A stretch of 64,000 bases of DNA from Opitutia bacterium (GCA_016187925.1 JACPIS010000002.1:1-64000); one strand, 5' to 3'; positions 34,789 through 44,230 are shown, numbered from the stretch's first letter. Notes: generated from the sequence alone by a model not told the origin. Translations and numbers: made by a program.

Positions 34789-35148
34789 ATGAAAAAATTC
34801 CTCTGCCTCGTCTATTTTGAAGCCAAGCACCTGACGGCCCTTTCCTCCGAGGAGAGAGCCCGGCTCGACCGGGACTCCCTCGCGTACGACACCAAGCTCC
34901 AGCAGGCCGGGCACTACATCGCCGCCGAGGCGCTGCAATCGCCGCGCCAGGCCCGCACGGTGAGTGTGCGCAAGGGCAAGGTCTCCGTGACCGACGGTCC
35001 GTTTGCCGAGACGAAGGAGCAACTCGGCGGTTTCATCCTGATCAACGCGCGCTCGATCACGCAGGCCGTGAAACTCGGCGCCGGCATCCCGCTCGCGCGG
35101 CTGGGCCGGATCGAGGTCCGTCCGATTTTCAATATCCCCGGCGCGTGA
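34789..35148 (+). CDS. YCII-related protein (first of two nearby paralogues)
   Basis: 119 aa with the YCII-type ferredoxin-like fold: MKKFLCLVYF start, the diagnostic VTDGPFAETKEQLGGF and a closing GRIEVRPI strand. This subgroup often sits with ECF sigma factors; its reaction is unknown. It is a paralogue of the gene at 36191. No operon partner is evident, since the thioesterase is on the other strand. Confidence 0.87.
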   Translation: MKKFLCLVYFEAKHLTALSSEERARLDRDSLAYDTKLQQAGHYIAAEALQSPRQARTVSVRKGKVSVTDGPFAETKEQLGGFILINARSITQAVKLGAGIPLARLGRIEVRPIFNIPGA

Positions 35149-35222
35149 TCTACGCGGCGGGGGGCCGGCGCCACAAATCAGAGGAGAGCTGCGAAAAGAC
35201 ACGAAAGGCAGGAGGCGGAATT

Positions 35223-35358
35223 GTGGGAGGGGCTTTATGCCCCGACGGCTTTGGAGCTGCGGCGCCCCCGCCGCGGCCCAAGTGCCCTGACGCGCCAACG
35301 GCGACGAGTTGGCGCCGCCTCTAAAGGAAACGCAGTCGGGGCGTAAAGCCCCTCCCAC
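35223..35358. repeat. Large palindrome, second member of the 29452 family, with nested sequence
   Basis: Arms 35223-35246 and 35335-35358 (GTGGGAGGGGCTTTATGCCC...) are inverted repeats with one mismatch in 24. The 88-bp interior is itself GC-rich and partly palindromic (GGCGCC blocks), as if another repeat had inserted. It lies in the 440-bp gap between YciI and the thioesterase. Confidence 0.8.
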
Positions 35359-35514
35359 ATCACAATCCTTGGGAATCGCAATCCAGAGGCGCGCCACCAG
35401 GTTCGCGCCCGACGAGGAAGGAATTGAAAAATTGGAGCAACAAGGCGCAGCTTCAACCGTCGCCTGGCTATGGCTGCAGGCCTGCGGCGCCGTTTCCCGC
35501 GGGAGTGGAGAAAC

Positions 35515-35561
35515 GGAGGACTCGTCTCCTGACGAGCCGCGGCCCAGCGGGAGCTGGGCCC
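35515..35561. repeat. Composite palindrome (GGAGG...GAGCCGCGGCCC... family)
   Basis: Two adjacent stem-loops: ACTCGTCTCCTGACGAG and GGCCCAGCGGGAGCTGGGCC. Related 50-bp units are at 31480-31529 and 44817-44866. Confidence 0.68.
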
Positions 35562-35588
35562 AAGGTGCCCCGCGACCCCCGGACCGTC

Positions 35589-36056
35589 TCACACCAGCGC
35601 CACGAAGCTGCCGCTGAATTCGACGGCGGGTTTGCCGTTCGCGCCCTCGACGGTCACGCTCAGGATCATGCGCGCCTTCCTGTGCCGGCGCAGGTCGTTC
35701 AGGAACCCCGCGCACGCCGCCGCCGGCGGCCGGGCGCACACGGCGCGCAGCGTGCCGGTGACCGGCGCGCGGTAGTTCGCCTCGCTGTGCTTCACGACCA
35801 CGTGGCCGTCGATGCCGGCCTCGTGCAGCAGCGTCCACAGCGCCGAGTAGCAGGCGAGGGTGGGCAGCGTGTGCAGCGAGCCGCCGAACGCCGTGCCGAG
35901 GTGGTTGACGTTCCGGTCGAGCGGCGCCTCCAGCACGAGCCGCTGCGCGTTGCTCTCCGCCACGCGCAGCCCCATCGCGCGGGTGAGCGGGATTTTCTCG
36001 TGCAGGAAGGCCTCGAGGCCCTGCGCGGACATGCTGTCGGGGGTGAGATGGCTCAT
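35589..36056 (-). CDS. YiiD C-terminal-type thioesterase (hotdog fold)
   Basis: 155 aa. It resembles the putative thioesterase domain of E. coli YiiD/FabY (YiiD_C, hotdog fold), with NHLGTAFGGSLHTLPTLACYSALW as the core helix region; substrate unknown, presumably an acyl-ACP or acyl-CoA. The ATG at 36056 gives a short lead before the domain; a Met nine codons later is possible. A truncated copy of its 3' end lies at 34632. Confidence 0.8.
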   Translation of the reverse strand: MSHLTPDSMSAQGLEAFLHEKIPLTRAMGLRVAESNAQRLVLEAPLDRNVNHLGTAFGGSLHTLPTLACYSALWTLLHEAGIDGHVVVKHSEANYRAPVTGTLRAVCARPPAAACAGFLNDLRRHRKARMILSVTVEGANGKPAVEFSGSFVALV

Positions 36057-36190
36057 GGCGGCTGCGCGAACATGAAGTTACCCGGCTGACCGGCGCAAGT
36101 TTTCCTCTCGGGCAGCGGCACAACGAAAAGGCGATTAATTGTCCTGCACCGTCGGAACCAACCGTAGTAGGGTTGAAACCACTCAATCCC

Positions 36191-36547
36191 ATGAGCTCCC
36201 AATCCTCAGCCTCCCTCTATATCCTGTTGCTGCGCCAGCCCACCAAGGGCCCGCATCCGACCGCCGCCCAGATGCGGCAAATCATGGAACGATTCGGTGT
36301 CTGGATGGAAGACATCCGGACCCAGGGCCTGCTCGTCTCGTCCCATGGCCTGAAGAACAAGGGCAAGGTGCTGCGCGGCCCGCGTGGCGCCACGATCAGC
36401 GATGGCCCCTACGCGGAGACCAAGGAGATCGTCGGCGGCTACATCCTCATCAAGGCCGGCAGCATGGCGCGCGCCCTGCGCGTCGCCCGCGGCTGCCCCG
36501 GGCTGGACTACCGCCTGGCCGTCGAAGTCCGCCCGGTGAAACACTGA
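36191..36547 (+). CDS. YCII-related protein (second paralogue)
   Basis: 118 aa from the ATG at 36191; an upstream TTG at 36173 is less likely. The diagnostic ISDGPYAETKEIVGGYILI and the closing VEVRPV strand match the YciI at 34789. The N-terminal part has a longer helix (MRQIMERFGVWMEDI). It is divergent from the thioesterase gene. Function unknown. Confidence 0.86.
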   Translation: MSSQSSASLYILLLRQPTKGPHPTAAQMRQIMERFGVWMEDIRTQGLLVSSHGLKNKGKVLRGPRGATISDGPYAETKEIVGGYILIKAGSMARALRVARGCPGLDYRLAVEVRPVKH

Positions 36548-36600
36548 ACCGACGCCGTCAGGCGGCGGCGATTGCCGCTCGGGAAAAGCGCCGCCGGCAA

Positions 36601-36675
36601 GGTGGCGCGCGTTGACCGCAACGCGCGGTTGAACCCTCGCTCGCGGGCAGCGCGTTGAGGTCAACGCGCTCCACC
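36601..36675. repeat. Palindromic repeat (GCGTTGACC family)
   Basis: Arms 36601-36626 and 36650-36675 are inverted repeats matching at 24 of 26 positions (core GGTGGMGCGCGTTGACC). A related single unit lies inside the ogg coding sequence at 57295-57322. Confidence 0.8.
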
Positions 36676-36716
36676 CTCAAGGCAGGGTTCCGGCTGAACC
36701 GACGCCCGCGTGGGGC

Positions 36717-37136
36717 TCACTCGCCGATGATCTTCACGAGCACGCGCTTTTTGCGGCGGCCGTCGAACTCGCCGTAGAAAATCTGCTCCCACGGTCCGAA
36801 GTCCAGCCGGCCGCCCGTGACGGCGACCACGACCTCGCGGCCCATGATCTGGCGCTTGAGGTGCGCGTCGGCGTTGTCCTCGCCGGTGCGGTTGTGCTCA
36901 TAGGCGCTGTGCGGTTTCTCCGGCGCGAGTTTTTCCAGCCAGCGCTCGTAGTCGGCCTGCAGGCCGGACTCGTCGTCGTTGATGAAGACCGAGGCGCTGA
37001 TGTGCATCGCGTTCACCAGGCACAGGCCTTCCTTGACGCCGCTGGCGCGCAACGCGGCCTCGACCTGCGGCGTGATGTTGAGGAACGCGCGCCGGGTCGG
37101 CGTCTCGAACCACAGTTCCTGCCGGTGGGATTTCAT
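36717..37136 (-). CDS. YjbQ family (UPF0047) protein
   Basis: 139 aa. The UPF0047 signature [20 protein letters not shown] is present, as are [28 protein letters not shown] and the basic C-terminal strand. E. coli YjbQ has low thiamine-phosphate synthase activity; the physiological role is uncertain. It is divergent from the DUF748 gene across 96 bp. Confidence 0.92.
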   Translation of the reverse strand: MKSHRQELWFETPTRRAFLNITPQVEAALRASGVKEGLCLVNAMHISASVFINDDESGLQADYERWLEKLAPEKPHSAYEHNRTGEDNADAHLKRQIMGREVVVAVTGGRLDFGPWEQIFYGEFDGRRKKRVLVKIIGE

Positions 37137-37232
37137 GGGAAGATTGCTAACCGGGCGTAATTTTCCCGCCAAGCCGCAATCGCCGCTTCGCCGGGGTTGC
37201 CAAAGCCTCGCGTGGTTCCATGCTCGCGCCGT

Positions 37233-40200
37233 ATGACGCCTCGCGCCCGTGCCCGCCAACGCCGCCGCCGACTGCTGCTCGCCGCCCTGGCGGTCTTCGC
37301 GGCCGGGTCGCTGTTTGCGTTCGTCGGTCTGCCGCCGCTCCTCAAGGCGCGGGCGGAGAAGGAACTCACCGCGCTGCTGCACCGCCCGGTCACCATCGGC
37401 CGCGTGCGCGTCAACCCCTACACGCTGGCGCTGGCGGTCGAGCAGTTCGACGTGCGCGAGCGCGACGGCCGCACGTCCTTCCTCGGGTGGGACCGGCTTT
37501 CCGTGAACTTCGAGGCGCTGTCGTTCGTGACCGGCGAGTGGCGCTTCGGCGCCATCGAACTCGCCGGGCCGCACGCCCGGGTGCTGGTGAACAAGGACGG
37601 CTCGCTGAATTTCTCCGACCTGCTGTCGGCTACCGCGCCGGAAAAACCCTCCGCGTCCGCCGCGCCGGCCAAATCGATGCGGCCGCTGCACATCGACCGA
37701 TTCGTGCTGACGGGGGCGCGGCTCGATTTTGCCGACGAGTCACGCGCCGCGCCGTTCGCCACGACGTTCGGGCCGGTCGGCTTCAGCGTGACGGAGTTTC
37801 GCACGGCCGGCGGCGATCAGGCGCCCTACCACTTCGAGGCCGTCACCGAGTCGGGCGAGAAGTTCGCCTGGCGCGGCTGGATGGAGGCGGCGCCGTTCCG
37901 CTCGGGCGGCGAGCTCAGCGTGAGCGGACTGGTGCTGAAAAAATACGCGCCCTACTACGCGGAGAAGCTCGGCGTCGATCTCGCCGACGGCCGGCTGACC
38001 GTGCGCGGCAGCTACGAGGCGAGTTTCGACGAGAAGCGCCGCAAGCTCCAGCTGCTCGACGGCTCCGTGGCCGTGCGCAACCTGAAGCTCGTCGAGCGCG
38101 GCTCGGGCGAAACGCTGCTGGAGATTCCCGCGCTCGACCTGGCCGGCGCCACGGCCGACGGCCTGACACTCAAGGCCGGTGCCAAAGAGGTCGTGCTCAA
38201 CGGCGGTCGCCTGCGCCTGCGCCGCGAACAGGATGGTTCACTGAATCTGCAGAAACTCGTGCCGCCCGTTCCGGCGGACGCCATGCCGGCGCCGGTCGCG
38301 CCGGTGAGTTTGTCCGCGAGTGCCGCCCCGGCAGCGAGCCCGGTTGCGGTTGCGCCGGCCTTCGCGCTGAACGTCGGCGAGCTGGCGGTGAAGGATTTCG
38401 CGGTCGAGGTGCAGGATCTCGCTGTACCACACACCGCACAGCTGGGCGTCGCGCAGGTCAACGCGTCGCTGAAAAATTTCACGCTGACCGATGGCGCGCC
38501 GCTGCCGCTCGACGTTTCGCTCAACTGGCAGCCGAAGGGCACGCTGCACGCCGCCGGCACGGTGACGCTCAGGCCCTTCGCGGCGGACCTGCAGTTGCAG
38601 ACCGATGCGCTGGCGCTGCTGCCACTCAGCCCGTATCTGGAGCAGTTCGTCAACGCCCGGCTCACCGACGGCCAGGTTTCGGTCAAGGGCCGGACGACGC
38701 TCGCGCTGCCCGCCGGCCAGCCGCCGGCGGCGACGTTCGACGGCGAGGTGTGGCTCGAAAAACTCGGGCTCGTCGACGGCGCGCGTAGCGAGGACCTCGC
38801 CGGCCTGTCCGACCTCATCCTGCGCGGGCTCAAGCTTGCCACGGCGCCGAAACTCACCGTCGCGCTCGAGGAGATCAACCTCAACGCGCCTTACGCCCGC
38901 GTCACCGTCGACCGCGACGGCACGCTCAATCTCGCCGCGGTGGCCGGCGCGGCGAAAGCGCCGCCCGCCTCGCCCGCGCCCGCGGCGCCGCTGAGCGTTT
39001 CGCTGCCCGACACTTCCGCGGGCGCACCCGCTGCGGCGGCGACGGGCCCGGACCTTTCAGTCGGCCGCGTGGTCATCAACGGCGGCCGGCTGGATTTCAG
39101 CGACCGCTCGGTGAGCCCGCAGGTGCGCCTGACCGTCACGGAATTCGGCGGCACGCTCACCGAGTGGTCGTCGGCCAATCCCGGCCGCGGCAGCGCGGAA
39201 CTCAAGGCGTTCGTCGACAACCTCGGCCCGGTCGCCGTGGCCGGCCGGTTCGACCCGCTGGGCAAGGACATCTTCGTCGACACGCAGGTCTCGCTGCAGC
39301 GCGTCGATTTGCAGCCGTTCAGTCCCTACGTCGGCAAATACGCCGGCTACGAGCTCGCGCGCGGCAAGCTCTTCGTCGACGTGAAGGCGAAGATCGCCGG
39401 CCGCCGGGTCGACCTGAGCAACGTCATCACGCTCGACCAGTTCACCTTCGGTGCGGCGACCAACAGTCCCGACGCCACCAAGCTGCCCGTGCGCCTCGGT
39501 GTCGCGTTGCTCAAGGATCTCGACGGCAAGATCGTGCTCGATGTGCCCGTGCAGGGCAGCCTCGACGACCCGGAATTCCGCATCGGCCGCGTCGTGCTGC
39601 GCGTGGTCGTCAACCTGCTCACCAAGGCCGCCGTGTCGCCGTTCTCGCTGCTCGGGTCGATGTTCGGCGGCGGAGGCGACGAGCTCGGCTGGCAGGAGTT
39701 CGCGCCCGGCGAGTCGGCGCTGACGCCCGACGGCCTCGCCAAGCTCGGCACGCTCGTGCAGGCGCTCAATTCCCGGCCCGGCCTCAACGTGGATCTCGAG
39801 GGCAGTTTCGACCTGGCCGCCGACGGCTACGCGCTCAAGCACGCCAAGCTCACGGACAAGGTGCGCCGCACCGTCTGGGAGGCACGCCACGCCAAGGACC
39901 CCAACATCGCGCCGCCCGACAAGCTCGACCTCGCGCCGGAAGAGTTCGCCGCCGCGGTGAAAAAGATGTTCGACCGGCGCTTCCCGCCCGGCACGGAATT
40001 CGGCACGCCGCTCCCGCCGCCGCCCGTGATCGAGCCGTTCACCGGCACCCCGCCGCCGAATCTGCTGCGCCGCCTGATCGCGCTGGTCACGTTCAAGGAG
40101 ACGCGCGAGCGCGCGGCCTATAAACAGCAGCAAAAGAAGACACAGGAGGAATTCCTCAAGCAGGCGCGGGCCGCGGCCGCCGCCGGCCTGCCGCTCGAGG

Positions 40201-40424
40201 AGATGATCGGCCGGCTCGCCGAGGTCACCGAGGTGACGCCCGACGACTTGCGTGCGCTCGCCGCCGCCCGCGCCCAACGCGTGCGCGACTACCTCGTCAC
40301 CGAGGGCAAGATCGACGAGGCGCGGCTGTTCCTCTTGCAGCCCAAGGAACCGGTCGCCGCCGAAGGCACGCCGCCGCCGGCTCCGGTCGGCAAGGGCCCG
40401 CGTGTCTTCCTGACGCTGCAGTGA
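37233..40424 (+). CDS. DUF748 (AsmA-like) envelope protein
   Basis: 1063 aa from the ATG at 37233. A basic N-terminus ([21 protein letters not shown]) gives one inner-membrane anchor. The rest is a long periplasmic beta-rich AsmA/DUF748 structure with Ala/Pro-rich linkers near residues 355-385 and 575-605. Near the C-terminus a basic helix ([20 protein letters not shown]) leads into [22 protein letters not shown], which resembles an OmpA-like end. Such proteins are thought to bridge the envelope and move or position lipids. No operon partner is visible. Confidence 0.85.
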   Translation: MTPRARARQRRRRLLLAALAVFAAGSLFAFVGLPPLLKARAEKELTALLHRPVTIGRVRVNPYTLALAVEQFDVRERDGRTSFLGWDRLSVNFEALSFVTGEWRFGAIELAGPHARVLVNKDGSLNFSDLLSATAPEKPSASAAPAKSMRPLHIDRFVLTGARLDFADESRAAPFATTFGPVGFSVTEFRTAGGDQAPYHFEAVTESGEKFAWRGWMEAAPFRSGGELSVSGLVLKKYAPYYAEKLGVDLADGRLTVRGSYEASFDEKRRKLQLLDGSVAVRNLKLVERGSGETLLEIPALDLAGATADGLTLKAGAKEVVLNGGRLRLRREQDGSLNLQKLVPPVPADAMPAPVAPVSLSASAAPAASPVAVAPAFALNVGELAVKDFAVEVQDLAVPHTAQLGVAQVNASLKNFTLTDGAPLPLDVSLNWQPKGTLHAAGTVTLRPFAADLQLQTDALALLPLSPYLEQFVNARLTDGQVSVKGRTTLALPAGQPPAATFDGEVWLEKLGLVDGARSEDLAGLSDLILRGLKLATAPKLTVALEEINLNAPYARVTVDRDGTLNLAAVAGAAKAPPASPAPAAPLSVSLPDTSAGAPAAAATGPDLSVGRVVINGGRLDFSDRSVSPQVRLTVTEFGGTLTEWSSANPGRGSAELKAFVDNLGPVAVAGRFDPLGKDIFVDTQVSLQRVDLQPFSPYVGKYAGYELARGKLFVDVKAKIAGRRVDLSNVITLDQFTFGAATNSPDATKLPVRLGVALLKDLDGKIVLDVPVQGSLDDPEFRIGRVVLRVVVNLLTKAAVSPFSLLGSMFGGGGDELGWQEFAPGESALTPDGLAKLGTLVQALNSRPGLNVDLEGSFDLAADGYALKHAKLTDKVRRTVWEARHAKDPNIAPPDKLDLAPEEFAAAVKKMFDRRFPPGTEFGTPLPPPPVIEPFTGTPPPNLLRRLIALVTFKETRERAAYKQQQKKTQEEFLKQARAAAAAGLPLEEMIGRLAEVTEVTPDDLRALAAARAQRVRDYLVTEGKIDEARLFLLQPKEPVAAEGTPPPAPVGKGPRVFLTLQ

Positions 40425-40436
40425 GGGCTGGGGGCC

Positions 40437-40703
40437 ACAAAAAGCACAAGAAGCGCAAAAAGCACGCCGGCTCGGCCCGGCGATTATCCGGGTGCATTCG
40501 TGTGATCGGAGGCTAAAGAAATCCCCATGAACCGAAAACCGCAGTGGGACACAGAGCACACAGAGGCGACCCGGAGAAACACGGAGGTTTGGACAGAAAC
40601 GCGGCCCCTTCTGTCGGTCACCCGTCGAGTGGACGATTCCTGGCCGATGCCTGTTCAACCAATCACCCTCTGCTCTCTCTTCTCAACTCCGTGGTCTCTG
40701 TGA
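40437..40703. repeat. Repeat-filled spacer before ykgJ
   Basis: This 303-bp gene-free stretch holds fragments of three repeat types: a CACAARAAGCRCAAAAAGC tandem (40437-40467), a single arm of the GxxExxY-type inverted repeat (40486-40512), and a CACAGAG/ACGGAG array (40551-40587) with its inverted counterpart at 40687-40703. No ORF or RNA gene was seen in it. Confidence 0.6.
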
Positions 40704-40727
40704 CTCAACTCATCTGCGGTATTTAGG

Positions 40728-41003
40728 ATGAATTGCCGACCCAACTGCGGTGCTTGTTGCATCGCCCCCAGCATCACATCGCCGATTCCTGGCATGCCGC
40801 ACGGCAAGCCGGCGGGGATTCCCTGCGTGCAACTGCGGCCGGACATGCGCTGCGCGATTTTCGGCCGACCCGAGCGTCCGGCCTTCTGCGCCAGCCTGCG
40901 CCCGACGGAGGAAATGTGCGGCTCGTCGCGCGAAGAAGCGCTCGACTACCTGGCGGCGCTCGAGGCGGCCACCGGCCCGACGGGAGAGGCATGTCCGCCG
41001 TAG
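40728..41003 (+). CDS. YkgJ-family zinc/iron-chelating (CxxCxxCC) protein
   Basis: 91 aa. The cluster MNCRPNCGACC at the start plus Cys34, 42, 53 and 63 match the short YkgJ (CxxCxxCC) family, which binds a metal or Fe-S cluster; function unknown. TTTAGG just before the ATG is a usable SD. The last two thirds are duplicated at 43256-43440 with only a few differences, so this intact copy is the parent. Confidence 0.88.
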   Translation: MNCRPNCGACCIAPSITSPIPGMPHGKPAGIPCVQLRPDMRCAIFGRPERPAFCASLRPTEEMCGSSREEALDYLAALEAATGPTGEACPP

Positions 41004-41091
41004 GCGTGGCGCAGGCGGATGAGGGGCATCGTGCGAGGAGGCGCGGGGAATACCTCGGGTATCTCGGGCGGCGGACACGGCCACAGGTGTT

Positions 41092-41514
41092 TCAGTAGTT
41101 CGGCCATATACCGGGCGTGACCAGCTCGATCAGATGATCGTCGGGGTCGCGAAAGTAGAGGCTACGCCCTCCGCGCGGCCACCGGGTCTCGCTTTCGATA
41201 ACGATGCCGTGCGAGGAGAGATGTGTGCGCCAGTTTTCGTTGTCTTCAGCCGTCACGGCGAGGCCGATGTGATGCGGTCCGGAGCCGTCATGCGGTGGAA
41301 TGACGCCTCCGGGCACCGGGGTGGGCTCAAGCGTGGCGCCTTGCTTGAAGAGAAGCAGCACCTGGCGCGGTCCGGCCTTGAAGGACTGGAAACGGGCCGG
41401 GTCGCCGGTCATCGGTTCGAGTCCGAGCACCTCGCGGTAGAAGGCAACCGACCGGGGAAGGTCGGCCGCGTACAGGATCGTCTCGACGATTCCCTCGATG
41501 CTAGGCGGCTTCAT
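41092..41514 (-). CDS. VOC (glyoxalase/bleomycin-resistance) family protein
   Basis: 140 aa, two beta-alpha-beta-beta-beta modules: ILYAADLPRSVAFYREVLGLEP opens the first and HHIGLAVTAEDNENWRTHL the second. FRDPDDHLIELV supplies the terminal Glu ligand. It is a probable metal-dependent lyase, dioxygenase or binding protein; the substrate cannot be told. It is the last gene of a four-gene minus-strand block (SnoaL, TetR, cytochrome c, VOC) lying between the two YkgJ sequences. Confidence 0.87.
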   Translation of the reverse strand: MKPPSIEGIVETILYAADLPRSVAFYREVLGLEPMTGDPARFQSFKAGPRQVLLLFKQGATLEPTPVPGGVIPPHDGSGPHHIGLAVTAEDNENWRTHLSSHGIVIESETRWPRGGRSLYFRDPDDHLIELVTPGIWPNY

Positions 41515-41552
41515 GGTCCACGACGAACACGTCTCCGGCGGATGGGCAAAAC

Positions 41553-42002
41553 TTACTTCGCGGGCAGCGAGCGCAGGAAGGCGGCGATGGCGGTGGCGTC
41601 ATCATGGTCAAAGCGGAAGGGGGGCATCGGTGGCAGCGGCTGGCCGCGTCCGTTTGGGCGCTCGCCCGTCATCAGGAAGTGGATCATTTGCTCCTCGTTG
41701 AAACCGGCGGGCAAACCGGCGAGGCGGGGGGCGACCGGCATCCAGGGCATGGGAACAGTCGGCGCGAAAGGGATTGGTGCGCCCATGAGTTGCCGCGATT
41801 CGATGAGCTCGCCCCTTTCATTGCGGGGCGAGTGGCAGTCGGTGCACAGGCCGGTGCGGAGGACGAGGTAGCGACCGCGCTCCAGCTGCGCTTCGGGCGA
41901 CGGGGCGACCGAAGCGGCTTGGGCGGGGAGGAGGGTGAGGGAGGCCGTGACGCCGAACACGAGGATGCCGGCGAGGCCGAGGAGGGTGATGGGTGCTTTC
42001 AT
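41553..42002 (-). CDS. Secreted monohaem c-type cytochrome
   Basis: 149 aa from the ATG at 42002, with a signal peptide (to about residue 28, PAQAA). One haem-binding motif, CTDCH, follows GRYLVLRTGL, and an axial Met is likely in MTGERPNGRG or LPPMPPFRF. The sequence resembles cytochrome subunits that work with alcohol or aldehyde dehydrogenases, but no such dehydrogenase is nearby. It is 82 bp downstream of the TetR gene. Confidence 0.85.
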   Translation of the reverse strand: MKAPITLLGLAGILVFGVTASLTLLPAQAASVAPSPEAQLERGRYLVLRTGLCTDCHSPRNERGELIESRQLMGAPIPFAPTVPMPWMPVAPRLAGLPAGFNEEQMIHFLMTGERPNGRGQPLPPMPPFRFDHDDATAIAAFLRSLPAK

Positions 42003-42083
42003 GGTGGGATGGTGGCGGGAGATTGGAAGATGGCAGGCGGCGGCATCGTGCCTCCGGTGGGGCACTTGCGGGAAGGAGAGAAA

Positions 42084-42707
42084 CTACTTGCGGCGGCCCT
42101 TGGGCTTGTCGTCGGTCTCCTGCAGTGCCGCACGCACGAGGGCGCGCACGGCCCAGCTCTTGACCGCACGCGCGGCCGGTCCATCGAGGCCGAGCACGTC
42201 GCGGAATACGATCATCGCCTCGGGGCCGAAGATGAGCGCGAGTGCGGCGCAGAGCTTGGCGTATTCGGTGTCCTTGAACCGATGATGCGCCGGGGCGAGT
42301 GCGGCCGCGATGAGCGGGCTGCGGCGGTTCTGACGAACAGGCGCACGGTCATTGGCGCGGTCGCGGCCGATGGAGTGGGCGAGCATGACGCGCAACTGCG
42401 CCTCGTTTTCGTAGATGATCTTATGCATGGCGGCTTCGGCTTCGTCGATACGGGTCTCGACATCGCCCGCCGGATTGGCGGCGAAAGCGGCGGCGGGATC
42501 ACCCGTGGCTTCGTCGATGGGCACCTCGGCGAGCAGGGCGTCCACGTTGCGGAAGCAGCGGTAGGCGGTGGCGCGGGAGACAAGCGCGGCGGCGGCGACC
42601 TCGTCCATCGTGGGCTTGCGGCCTTGCTTGATCAGTCGACCGGCGGCAAGGAGCAGGTCCTTGCGTGTGCGGAGTTCCTGGTTGCTGGGCGGGCGCGGTT
42701 TTTTCAC
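42084..42707 (-). CDS. TetR-family transcriptional regulator
   Basis: 207 aa from a GTG at 42707 that overlaps the SnoaL stop by 4 nt; an ATG at 42752 would overlap by 49 nt and add a Pro-rich lead. The helix-turn-helix is recognisable as TMDEVAAAALVSRATAYRCF. The ligand domain is unassigned. It probably controls the neighbouring SnoaL, cytochrome and VOC genes. No palindromic operator was clear in the upstream region. Confidence 0.83.
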   Translation of the reverse strand: MKKPRPPSNQELRTRKDLLLAAGRLIKQGRKPTMDEVAAAALVSRATAYRCFRNVDALLAEVPIDEATGDPAAAFAANPAGDVETRIDEAEAAMHKIIYENEAQLRVMLAHSIGRDRANDRAPVRQNRRSPLIAAALAPAHHRFKDTEYAKLCAALALIFGPEAMIVFRDVLGLDGPAARAVKSWAVRALVRAALQETDDKPKGRRK

Positions 42708-43129
42708 GGAAGGGGCGGGAGCTGGCGTTGGATGGCGGCGAGGTCGAGCCAAACCTGTTCCTGCTGGATCAGTCCGTCCGCAGTGTAGTTCACAACATGC
42801 AGCAGGCGGAAGGAGAGCGGCCGGCCGCGGCCCTCGAGGCCGAAAGGCCGGCCCGGCGCGGTGCCCTCCCAGAGGGACTCGTCGACGAGGAAATTCTCGC
42901 CGTAGAGGCGACGGATGGGCGCGACTTTGCTTTCGGCGAGGTCCGCGAAGAGCCCTTCGTAGAATTTGCGGGCGGCAGCATGACCGTGGCTCGGGCCGGA
43001 AGGATAGCCGATGACGTCGTGAGTGACGTCCGGGGCCAGGGTGGCGAGCACACCGGCGACATCGTCGCTACCTTCGTAGGCGAAGTGCTCGTCGATCTTG
43101 CGGTCCATTTGTTCGTGGGTGAGGGACAT
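42704..43129 (-). CDS. SnoaL-like (NTF2-fold) protein
   Basis: 141 aa from the ATG at 43129. The NTF2-like pattern is visible: an N-terminal helix, then VLATLAPDVTHDVIGYPSG and GRPLSFRLLHVVNYTADGLI. Members are small hydrolases, isomerases or binding proteins; the residues do not fix a reaction. It is the first gene of the block with TetR, cytochrome c and VOC. Confidence 0.82.
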   Translation of the reverse strand: MSLTHEQMDRKIDEHFAYEGSDDVAGVLATLAPDVTHDVIGYPSGPSHGHAAARKFYEGLFADLAESKVAPIRRLYGENFLVDESLWEGTAPGRPFGLEGRGRPLSFRLLHVVNYTADGLIQQEQVWLDLAAIQRQLPPLP

Positions 43130-43255
43130 GGCGGGGGAGGGTTGGGAGGGAGTGTCGGCAGTGTGTGAGACAAAAGTCTTATAGCAATACAAAAGTATTA
43201 TTCGCGGGCAAATATCCACCGGGCAACGTCATGGGGCGGAAATTCGGCGACCGCG

Positions 43256-43440
43256 TTCCCTGCGTGCAACTGCGGCCGGACATGCGCTGCGCGATTTTCG
43301 GCCGACCTGAGCGTCCGGCCTTCTGCGCCAGCCTGCGCCCGACGGAGGAAATGTGCGGCTCGTCGCGCGAAGAAGCGCTCGACTACCTGGCGGCGCTCGA
43401 GGCGGCCACCGGCCCGACGGGAGAGGCTGGTCCGCCGTAA
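43256..43440 (+). pseudogene. Truncated second copy of ykgJ
   Basis: From 43256 the sequence matches 40819 onward in the intact ykgJ with a single substitution over about 170 bp, then several differences to the stop and beyond (similarity fades by about 43490). It lacks the N-terminal CxxCxxCC cluster. An open frame continues upstream to 43165 but through unrelated sequence, so a product would not bind metal normally. It is direct to the parent and lies past the SnoaL/TetR/cytochrome/VOC block. Confidence 0.88.
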
Positions 43441-43510
43441 CCGTGGCGCGGGCGGATGGAAATTCTCGCGCGAGGCGTCGCGGGCGAGTCACCAGGGCGT
43501 GCATTTCAAC

Positions 43511-43616
43511 CCGGTTTGTCATCCTGAGCGAAGCGAAGGATCCACGGCATCGAAGGCCATATCGCGAGCGAAAGTATGGATTCTTCACTTCGTTCAGAAT
43601 GACAGGTTGAGTTGAT
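43511..43616. repeat. 106-bp CCTGAGCGAAGCGAAGG-type palindromic repeat, copy 1
   Basis: The inverted ends are TCATCCTGAGCGAAGCG and its imperfect complement near 43590. It differs from copy 2 (51694-51799) at one base in 106. Shorter relatives are at 53698-53785 and 57793-57864, and a partial one at about 44905-44932. Confidence 0.88.
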
Positions 43617-43776
43617 TGGGGGGAAGACACACCCCAGAAATCCGGCTGGATCGCCACGCTCGGCGGTGTCGGGCTTGCGATGACCAGACAGTGTAGAACG
43701 GACCCGGCGGACAGGAATACGGCTGCAGCGCTGGCTTGCGGGGCAACCTTTTTGCGGGCTCACTGTCCGCCTCAGG

Positions 43777-44199
43777 ATGAAATTTGCCGGACTACTCCTC
43801 GCGTTGGTGGCTTTGCTCGCCGGTTGCACGTCGGTCGACACCCGCACCGACACGACGGTGGACCTAAGCAAGTTCCGGCACATCTACGTCGAGAGCGCGG
43901 CGAACGACAGCAACCAGCTCGACGTGCTCATCGCGCAGGAACTCGTGCGGCTCGGCTACGACGCCACGAGCGGCGTGCGCACGTTGCGGCCGGACAACGC
44001 CGAGGCGGTCGTCACCTACGACGGCCAGTGGGAGTGGGATTTTCGCACGTATCTGATGAACCTGAACGTCAGCGTGCGCGGTGCCGAGAAGGGGCAATTG
44101 CTCGGCAGCGGGCGCATCTTTCATCCCGGCGTGACGAAGAAGTCGCCCGCCGAGATGGTGCACGAGGTGGTCGCCAAGCTGTTTCCGGCGCGGAAGTGA
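43777..44199 (+). CDS. Small lipoprotein, DUF4136-like
   Basis: 140 aa. The lipobox is LVALLAGC (Cys16). The mature part (DLSKFRHIYVESAANDSNQLD, AQELVRLGYDATSG, FHPGVTKKSPAEMVHEVV) resembles DUF4136-type periplasmic lipoproteins; function unknown. A GC-rich hairpin follows the stop. Confidence 0.75.
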   Translation: MKFAGLLLALVALLAGCTSVDTRTDTTVDLSKFRHIYVESAANDSNQLDVLIAQELVRLGYDATSGVRTLRPDNAEAVVTYDGQWEWDFRTYLMNLNVSVRGAEKGQLLGSGRIFHPGVTKKSPAEMVHEVVAKLFPARK

Positions 44200-44206
44200 C
44201 GGCAAG

Positions 44207-44230
44207 CGCCCCGCCGCGGACGGCGGGGCG
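44207..44230 (+). terminator. Hairpin after the lipoprotein gene
   Basis: Perfect 9-bp stem CGCCCCGCC / GGCGGGGCG with a 6-nt loop, 7 bp after the stop at 44199. There is no T-run, so it may only stabilise the transcript end. Confidence 0.5.

Noticed and set aside
43165-43440. Second functional YkgJ protein
   Set aside because: The N-terminal metal cluster is missing and the upstream codons are unrelated sequence, so it is a truncated duplicate.
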